Source: Fragilariopsis cylindrus CCMP1102 (lineage: Eukaryota > Bacillariophyta > Bacillariophyceae > Bacillariales > Bacillariaceae). From it: a stretch of DNA of 64,000 bases. This document shows, in pieces, positions 57,801-64,000 of this stretch (position 1 is its first letter; the number at the start of each line of letters is the position of its first letter). The stretch is from NCBI GenBank assembly GCA_900095095.1, contig FMBT01000444.1:39808-103807 (forward strand), read 5' to 3'. Position numbers and translations under genes: made by a program. The notes under the pieces were generated by a model. That model had not been told where the DNA came from. It was given only the letters and a program-made list of their open reading frames with translations, and did not search any database.

Positions 57801-58319
57801 CCAATAGGAGATTGGAATATCATCAATGTCAGTACAAACTCCAGACTTCCTTTCAGTAGATGAAGACAATTGCTTCATATTGTTGTTGATACAAATCTGC
57901 TTCCTTGAAGAGGAGCATGAGGACAATGGAAGACTACCAGCATCAATCTTGCTGGTTTTGCTAACTGTTACAGGAGGGACACATTCTTCCATATGGTCAC
58001 CAGAACTAGAAGAGGCAGACTCAGCAGTAGGATGGAAAGCCGCTGCTTCTTCATCCTTCTTGTTGTAATCCTTAACATCAGTATCCACGTTGCGAATTTT
58101 GTTTGGTTCAGAATGGACTTCAAGAGAAAAAGCAGACTTGGTAGTAGGATGGGAAGCCGCTGCTTCTTCATCCTTCTTGTTGTAATCCTTAACATCAGTA
58201 TCCACGTTGCGAATTTTGTTTGGTTCAGAATGGACCTCAAGACGGTTAGCAACTGGTAACTTAGCAGTAGCAAGGACAGGAGCAAGTAAGGCGCTGACGC
58301 ACATAGGAGAAAACTTCAT
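54819..58319 (-). CDS. Secreted modular protein: BspA/DUF285 repeats, PSxPS array, three Cys repeats
   Basis: 1166 residues from the ATG at 58319 (signal peptide MKFSPMCVSALLAPVLATA), no intron. Residues ~25-100 contain a tandemly duplicated unit (LEVHSEPNKIRNVDTDVKDY twice, 114-bp DNA period). Residues ~295-480 (about 57430-56860) hold seven or more BspA/DUF285 repeats of ~30 residues with the WNVSQVxxMxxMF core. Then comes a ~450-residue array of PSxxPS units (about 56740-55370), a stiff O-glycosylation-type stalk. The C-terminus has three ~60-residue repeats with FxFxGDSSRTCDSYVAxKPxKRC and FCPGTCKKKC. Diatoms have many PSxPS/BspA proteins at the cell surface; adhesion or wall association is inferred, not shown. 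Confidence 0.88.
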   Translation of the reverse strand: MKFSPMCVSALLAPVLATAKLPVANRLEVHSEPNKIRNVDTDVKDYNKKDEEAAASHPTTKSAFSLEVHSEPNKIRNVDTDVKDYNKKDEEAAAFHPTAESASSSSGDHMEECVPPVTVSKTSKIDAGSLPLSSCSSSRKQICINNNMKQLSSSTERKSGVCTDIDDIPISYWESSDIPASYWENTVTSPAARDERRLEDMEYKNVVTTSMSLIYKEKFNKEKEMTDSYYHYHPHYDQHHRQLVSESCASECPDPRLDVSGYEGPFKSLTKCYINGNCTSDYDKISCWNTAGITDMSSAFYNIDQFDDKLECWNVSQVKNMARMFDGAYNFNKPINSWNVSQVTDMEGMFDGAEYFDVPIDSWNVSQVKNMAHMFDSAFNFNKPINSWNVSQVTDMEDMFDGAYYFNTAINSWNVSQVTDMGYMFAGEIYFNKPIDSWNVSKVENMEGMFDGAFYFNQPIDSWDISQVEDMEEMFNSARDFNQCLSTWAGKTHTDVITKNTLRNTDCPNNINSPNPKVGPWCQNFEQGCFAPGFEPSFEPSSMPSQDPSSKPSTSAGPSFKPSQSPSDVPSSAPSQDPSSKPSTSAGPSSGPSFKPSQSPSDVPSSAPSQDPSSKPSTVPSFKPSSMPSRVPSAGPSSSPSQKPSQSPSNVPSSTPSADPSHKPSNVPSSVPSSSPSAGPSSVPSSTPSADPSNVPSNVPSSVPSSSPSAGPSSVPSSTPSADPSHKPSNVPSSVPSSSPSAGPSSVPSSTPSADPSNVPSNVPSSVPSSSPSAGPSAGPSNVPSSTPSADPSDVPSNVPSSVPSSSPSAGPSAGPSAGPSNVPSSTPSADPSDVPSNVPSSVPSSSPSAGPSSVPSSTPSADPSQKPSTVPSLVPSSSPSAGPSAGPSADPSKVPSSTPSADPSSNPSLVPSSEPSGLPIASPSFKPSQLPSDLPSTMPSSVPTTSIKPSQSPSDVPSSTPSLDPSSKLSAVPSFKPSLEPSAVPTSGCSNDLDFKFEGDSSRTCDSYVAFKPIKRCKKKQPGTGEKVKYFCPGTCKKKCRTSRGKCENLDTFRFQGDSSRTCDSYVALKPNKRCRKIQPKSGGKKVRKFCPGTCKKKCKKPRGECENLVTFRFQGDISRTCDSYIAVKPAKRCRKKGTKDKVTGKLKNVEFFCPATCKKKCKTL
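55370..56740 (-). repeat. PSxxPS-coding minisatellite
   Basis: A 12-bp coding unit (four codons) in higher-order repeats of about 100-130 bp such as VPSNVPSSVPSSSPSAGPS. This kind of array changes length readily by slippage and unequal exchange. Confidence 0.9.
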
Positions 58320-60423
58320 TTTTTCTTTTTTTTTCAATGATTTTTATTGTGAAAAATAGCAAAGCAAAATTGCAAGAAGGGGTAAAATAATAGCAACAAA
58401 AAATGTTAGAAGTAGGGGAAAAGTTGAATTTAACAATAAAGTAAGATGAATAATAGCACTTGTAAACACTGGTGCTTGATTGATATATAGTTGTATTTAC
58501 GATATATTGCACATAAAACAATGGAGACATTGATGGTGACAACATGAAGGCATGTAAATGATAATAAACGAGGATGATACTATAGAATATTTTGTTGTTG
58601 TTGTTGTTGATGTTCTTCTTCCTGCTTTGGTGGTGGTGGTGGTGGTGGTACCCTACTGTATACGTAGAGGTTTTTGCAACCATCACTGTTTATATTAATG
58701 GATCACCATCTCATACTGGATTGACAGTGTTGATTAATTTGATGGTGTATAATCTTTAATTGTGCTGATTCGGTTTGATTATTGGTTCTAAATACTGTAC
58801 AACACAATTAGTGGTACTATATGTTACCATAATAATTTGGAAGGGAATGTCGATCTCCTTTTTTATTGATTGCTGTCAGAACGGGCATGACTACATTGAT
58901 GTATGCATCTATAATCATTGACTATGTCCATTGTTGTTGTTGTTGTTGTTGTTTATAAAAGGATCGTAAAGTGATGTAGCAGTGTGATGTATACTAATTA
59001 GTTCTAATTGTACTGATATTACTGGTATACCAAAAAGGTTGGTGTTCCATTTGTATTGGTGTGGCTGTTGACGGTGTTGACGATATACTAGTAAGTGGAA
59101 TGATGTAGTTATAGTTGTATTCTTGGTATTATTTGTACAACATTATATGTATTGTTGCTGTTGGTGTTACCAGTAATGGGTCTTGCTGTTTCTGTATTTC
59201 ATTCGTACTGTTGTGGTACTGTAGTTGCGGTAGTGATTGCACTGATGTAGTCGTATTATTGTGGCAATTTCAATACTAGACCGTACATGAAATGCACGCC
59301 CACATTCGATTCCATATCGACTTGACTCGTTCTACAAAAGGACAACGTATTGCTGCAATTTTCGTCGTCCGTCTTTATTGTAGTAATTTCACTACTATTG
59401 TTGGTGCGATTTGTGAATACATTAATACCATTCAATTCAACCACTAATTGTAATTCAAACAATAAATCACAGTACATTTACCACATTTTAATATTCAATA
59501 CCAACATTCTCTTCTTTGTGATGATGCTCTGGTGAGGTACGATCTGATATATCGAACTGATTTCTCTACAAGTGCGACGTATAGCAATACGTTGATTAGT
59601 ATTATTACGTGATTTGGATCTCGATTTCCGTCCATGACGTCTCATCTCTTCTTCTGATTAATACAGATATATGTAGACTAGAAATAAAATGTAAGTAATC
59701 AGAATCACCATCCAATGATAGTCCTGGGGATCGTGATCGTGATTTGATGGTGCCATTGTTGTTGTTGTTGTTGTTGTTGTTATTATTATTGTTCTCGTTG
59801 CAGTGGTGTTTGTGGTTCCATCGAAATAAATGTAGCAATTTTGTGTGTAACCATCTTATTATCGTATTGTAAAGATGTTAGTTTAATTGTTGTTATTGTT
59901 TTTTTAATTACTTTTATTATCATCATTACCATCATTATTGTTATCATTATCGTTACCATTATCATTACTGTATTACTGCTGTTGTCGTGTTGAATTTATT
60001 TATTATGGCATCATGCCATCGCCATCGCCATCGCCGACGTATACAAATATTAATGTGAATCTAACTACTCACTACAATAGCAACTACAATATATATTCAA
60101 TACAATTTATTATGGTACTTACACTTTTTAATGATATGGAGTGATCGATTGGATTGAAGGGAATAGCTTTTGAAGTTCTGTATTTGTTGTCTGATATTGA
60201 GTGTTTTCTTTCACCTTTCGTACTTCAACGAAATGTAAAATTGTGAGATCGGTGTTTGTAGCAATGGTTTTTACTTTACCGGTACGTGATCAATTGAAAG
60301 GTAATAGATTTAGATGCTGAGTGTTTTCTTTTCTTTTCTCTTTCCTTTTGTAGTCGTGGTTTTGAAACTACAGCACAGAATACGGTTTTCAGCTCGAGCG
60401 AAGACTAGTTTAATCGTAGACGA
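58320..60423. other. Gene-poor region rich in simple repeats
   Basis: 2.1 kb upstream of the BspA-like gene. (GTT)n/(CAA)n runs near 58590, 58930 and 59760, a (GGT)n run at about 58630-58650 and TTATCATTATCATT-type repeats near 59910-59970. ORFs are short and low-complexity; no gene recognised. Confidence 0.5.
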
Positions 60424-60960
60424 ATGTAATAGAATACCGTAATATAAAGTGGATTGGAATAATTGATAAGTAAAACCGACGACGACGGACGACTTGACGC
60501 TCATTCTTGTTCTATTTTTTCGATTTAAGGCAATCTCTATGATGGCGCGACTAACATACTATAAGTTACTGTACTTTACTAACAAAAATAGTTGAATAAT
60601 AGAAGTATGTAATAGAATACCGTAATATAAAGTGGATTGGAATAATTGATAAGTAAAACCGACGACGACGGACGACTTGACGCTCATTCTTGTTCTATTT
60701 TTTCGATTTAAGGCAATCTCTATGATGGCGCGACTAATATACTATAAGTTACTGTACTTTACTAACACAAATAGTTGAATAATAGAAGTATGTAATTGAA
60801 CACAGTAGAATAAAGTGGATTGGAATAAATAGTAAGTAAGATCGTCGTCGAAGGACGACTTGACGCTCATTCTTGTTCTATTTTTTCGATTTAAGGCAAT
60901 CTCTATGATGGCGCGACTAACATACTATAAGTTACTGTACTTTACTAACACAAATAGTAA
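60424..60960. repeat. 183-bp tandem repeat, about three copies
   Basis: Copies start near 60424, 60607 and 60790 (ATGTAATAGAATACCGTAAT or variants). The second half, from CTTGACGCTCATTCTTGTTC to ATGGCGCGACTAAC, is nearly invariant. Copy 3 diverges in its first ~60 bp. Non-coding. Confidence 0.88.
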
Positions 60961-61689
60961 ACTACCTACATGCTTTTTACTGGATGGATCCTGCTTTTAA
61001 AAGCTTTGCTTTTCTTCGCTTCAACACGCCAATCTTAAATCGACGAATCTATCTAGGAAGGCGCGATTAATTTAATCACGGCGGATCCTGCTTTTAAAAA
61101 AAAGCTATTCTTCGCTTCACATACACGCCAATAATATTATTTAAATCGACAAATTGACGACAAGGACGATTATAACGTGATCTACTGTACGTAGGAAGGC
61201 GCGACTAACGATTAAGCTACACTTTTTTTGGATGGCTGTGGATCGCAGACAGAAAGACAGACAGACAGAATGACTGACTGACTGACTGACTGACTGACTG
61301 ACAGACAGACAGAGAAAGAAAGAAAGACAGACAAAATCGAGTCGAGTCGAGTCCCACGAAAAAAATAATTCACTCTTAAAAGTCTGCCTGATCCAGCGAT
61401 TTTATTATATTATATTTGTTTTGAAAAAATAAATAAGACAGCAATCGAACAACATCGAAAGAGAAGGATTTTGAACAACAACAATACACGACACAATGCA
61501 CACAACACAATACAATACAATACAATACAATATAGTACAATACAAATAGCAAATTGAAAGAAAGGCATAGTAGAGATAAAGACAAAGTCAAGTCAATTCA
61601 AGAATATTAAAAACAAAACAGAATAAAACTAAACTAGAAACAAACAACAACAATAAAATAAAATACAATATAATAACAATAAATAAATA
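60961..61689. other. Repeat-rich upstream region of the p47 gene
   Basis: A second, looser duplication (GGATCCTGCTTTTAAAA at 60986 and 61083, both followed by CTTCGCTTCA and ACACGCCAAT) with GAAGGCGCGA-type boxes shared with the 183-bp repeat. Then (GACT)n/(GACA)n at about 61256-61334, and an AC/AAT-rich leader before ATG 61690. Confidence 0.55.
61256..61334 (+). repeat. (GACA)n/(GACT)n microsatellite
   Basis: Tetranucleotide tract switching from GACA to GACT and back, then GAAA units. Confidence 0.85.
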
Positions 61690-62043
61690 ATGAGTAATAT
61701 TCGTGGATTATATGATGATGTCAAAGAGGATACTGAAAAAGAAAAAGAAGAAAAACGTCGTCGTGATGCGAATAATCGTTATGTGGGTGGTGTGGGTGCA
61801 CAAGGTGGTGGAAGGTACGTCTTTAAGTCTTATTACGTTCTTTTAACGTCTTTACGTTTACGTTTAATACATTTTTACGTTGTTTGTTACTGTACTGTGT
61901 ACTCGAAGTTAGTTGCTTGTAAAAAAAATAAAACTGTATTGTGAGATTTATTAGATATCAGATTTCATTGCATTGCATTAAATGAAGATTTATTTATTTT
62001 CAATTCTCAGATAGTACTGACGGGGACGTCATGTCTACGACCG

Positions 62044-62074
<31 letters not shown>

Positions 62075-63086
62075 TCGAAGACACTATTTAAATACATTCC
62101 ATGCAATGCAGTCGCATGGAATGGAATGGAATGCAATGCAATTGTGCATCCTACCTTACTTTACCTCGTCTACCATCGGTCTTGTTTCATTTACTTGTCG
62201 ATCTTTCATATAATATTGACATCCCCATTCCCAACCCCCCCCCCCCCCCCTTCATTCCCATATCTCCTCTACTGAATACAATTGCAACTGCAACTGCACT
62301 CCATGACTAACTTACTCACTTTATTTTTCTTTATTCTCTAATTTTACTTTTTTCTTGATACTTACAGTGGACTTGCAGTAGAACCAAATAATAATGATGC
62401 TGATGCCGATGGACCATCATCTTCTGCTGCTGCAGCTGAATCTATCTTTAATATTGCCGAACGTGCTGGACAAGATGACAATGATGACGATGACGAAGAT
62501 GCACCAACAGTACGTCGTACCATCACCATGTATGCCAATGGTTTTTTTGGTCGATGATGGACCATATCGTCGATTAGATGATCCAGCGAATGCTGATTTC
62601 CTTACATCTCTTGCACGTGGACAAACACCATCTGAATTACGTGGTGATGGCAATGGTGGTAATATTACTGTTGGTCTAATTGATAAACGAAAAGAAGACT
62701 ATATTGAAACATTTCGTAATTTTTCGGGGGAAGGGAATACATTACGTAGTGGTAATGACGCTACTGTTGATGGAACTGCAACTACAACTACAACTGATAT
62801 TTTTGATCCATCATCATTACCATCACCAGAAGCTAATACTAGTGATTCTAGTGATATCACATCCATTGCGGTACGGATGTTAGATGGATCACGAAAGATT
62901 TTGAAAATATCCTGTAATGGTACCCTAGAACAATTAGCGGCATTAGCAGTCCAAGCCTCGAATACTACCATTGATCAACCTTTCCGTATTATAGCAGGGT
63001 ATCCACCAATACCATTATTAGATCCAATTGCAACTATTACACAAGCTGGATTACAAGGATCACAAATTCAATTACAAAAATTATGA
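61690..63086 (+). CDS. SHP1: p47/Shp1-type Cdc48 cofactor with SEP and UBX domains (two exons, one frame break)
   Basis: Adaptor of the AAA ATPase p97/Cdc48 in membrane fusion and ubiquitin pathways. Exons 61690-61814 and 62368-63086; the 553-bp intron starts GTACGT and ends CAG. Exon 1 gives MSNIRGLYDD and YVGGVGAQGGG, exon 2 continues SGLAVEP, the p47-family YxGG...SGLAV linker. The SEP domain is TITMYANGF, then VDDGPYRRLDDPAN and FLTSLARGQTPSEL; a C-terminal UBX fold follows (SIAVRMLDGSRKILKI ... FRIIAGYPPIPL). The N-terminal UBA of human p47 is absent. The frame breaks in a T7 run (62542-62548); with T6 the chain is continuous, 280 residues. Confidence 0.9.
62048..62250 (+). repeat. Simple repeats inside the p47 intron
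   Basis: A (GA)n run at about 62048-62074, GGAATG-like units near 62115-62140 and a run of sixteen C at 62235-62250. They account for this intron being several times longer than the others in the window. Confidence 0.8.
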
Positions 63087-64000
63087 GATGGTAGATGAGA
63101 ATATGAGATAAGACTACTGTAAAATGAAATCAAATACTAGACGGAAGAAAAGACAAAGAATACGTATAAACTGTAGGATATATACAGTTAGAGAGAGAGA
63201 GAGCGCGACCTTGATGACGACGACGACTTTTCGGAAAGACGGAAAAGAAATGTATATATATATTATAATGAAATGAAGTGAAGTGAAAATTGGTAATTGG
63301 AACACACACGCACACACATACCACAATATGATATGATAACGATACGATAACGATATGATAACGATATGGTATGGTATGATTGTTTGGGGAATAATGAAAA
63401 ATGATAGTAAAGATATAAAAAAAATCAGAATTAATATCTATAATATATATTAAGGTACTTGTACTTCGTATATTATTCAAAACATTCGATACAGTAACGT
63501 TACTGAACTGTAGTTTGTTTGTTTATTGTGTTGTACTTTAGTGTGGGTGTTCTGGGCCTTCCGGCACTGCAAATATCGTGGGGGTTGGTCGAAAACTAAT
63601 AATTTGCTTTTTTAGCATACCCGCTTTCCCTAAAAAGCGGTAATGGCGGCTACAGTTTTATGCATACCCGCTTTGCTTACCCGCTTTAAAAGTTTCAAAA
63701 ATAAAACATAAATTATTCAGTTTCTACGAAACCCCTAGGCCGCAAAGCCCCTCTGTCAGTGTATGTGCGCGTTCTTAAAAGTAGAATGGCTGATCTCATC
63801 TCCCCTTGTATTTTTTTTTTTTGCAATACTTGACCGTAGCTACCACGGAAAATAAAAGTTGACGTGACCCGTTTTTTTACGATTTTATACCCCCTTATTA
63901 TAATTTGTCGTAATTCTACGTGAATGTTGACAAAGAAAAAAGAAAAAAACGAGTGGATTCTGCTACGGTGTAAAAGTACAAGTACAAGTAATGCAGCAAG
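63087..64000. other. Non-coding end of window
   Basis: 914 bp. A (GA)n run near 63190, GATATGATAACGATA-type repeats at 63330-63370, and three direct TACCCGCTTT copies (63618, 63665, 63678) with one inverted near-copy (63634-63642). No gene recognised. Confidence 0.5.

Overview
The window reads as nuclear DNA of a diatom, most likely a raphid pennate one (inference). Genes are AT-rich and carry short GT-AG introns of about 100-200 bp. One presequence has an ASAF-like plastid-targeting site. There is a Copia retrotransposon of the diatom CoDi style, a secreted BspA/PSxPS-repeat protein of a kind common in diatoms, and many poly-Ser/Asn/Asp tracts and microsatellites. The species cannot be fixed from sequence alone.

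Layout. 1-4463 (-): unconventional myosin with a C-terminal ankyrin tail, cut by the window edge. 4954-6291 (+): choline/ethanolamine phosphotransferase. 7648-8832 (+): membrane-anchored JmjC/cupin protein. 9245-10270 (-): coiled-coil protein. 10637-11883 (+): homocysteine S-methyltransferase. 12005-14420 (-): MPP10. 14881-16094 (+): eIF4E class II (4EHP). 16484-21310 (-): SMC1. 22731-23979 (-): CIA30-domain protein. 24607-25995 (+): JMJD6-like JmjC protein. 26187-27005 (-): PNPOx-like FMN protein. 27369-28630 (+): PGAM5-like phosphatase. 29357-30623 (+): nitronate monooxygenase. 30729-32261 (-): tail-anchored STI1/OEP61-like protein. 33066-34055 (+): unknown gene. These are ordinary housekeeping genes in mixed orientation; I see no operon-like or pathway clustering.

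34-48 kb is an accessory island. A pogo/DDE_1-type transposase gene (minus strand) is split by an 817-bp foldback element with ~345-bp inverted arms, flanked by a perfect 118-bp direct duplication of the host gene. Its 5' end abuts a 9.6-kb Copia element (LTRs 38209-38426 and 47566-47783, one mismatch, no target-site duplication), and the transposase reading frame begins inside the LTR.

47.8-64 kb is gene-poor and repeat-rich. It holds a low-complexity UIM-like protein (49641-53116), a broken secreted-protein relic (53.64-54.12 kb), a large secreted BspA/PSxPS/Cys-repeat protein (54819-58319, -), a three-copy 183-bp tandem repeat and a p47/Shp1 UBX cofactor (61690-63086).

Many otherwise good genes (MPP10 at five sites, SMC1, p47, the Copia gag and RT, the 49.6-kb gene) carry single-base frame breaks, nearly all in homopolymers and each restored by one base. 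I read this mainly as residual assembly indels. The five in MPP10 fall within about 0.7 kb, so an allele-specific pseudogene is the alternative there. No tRNA, rRNA or CRISPR array was recognised.
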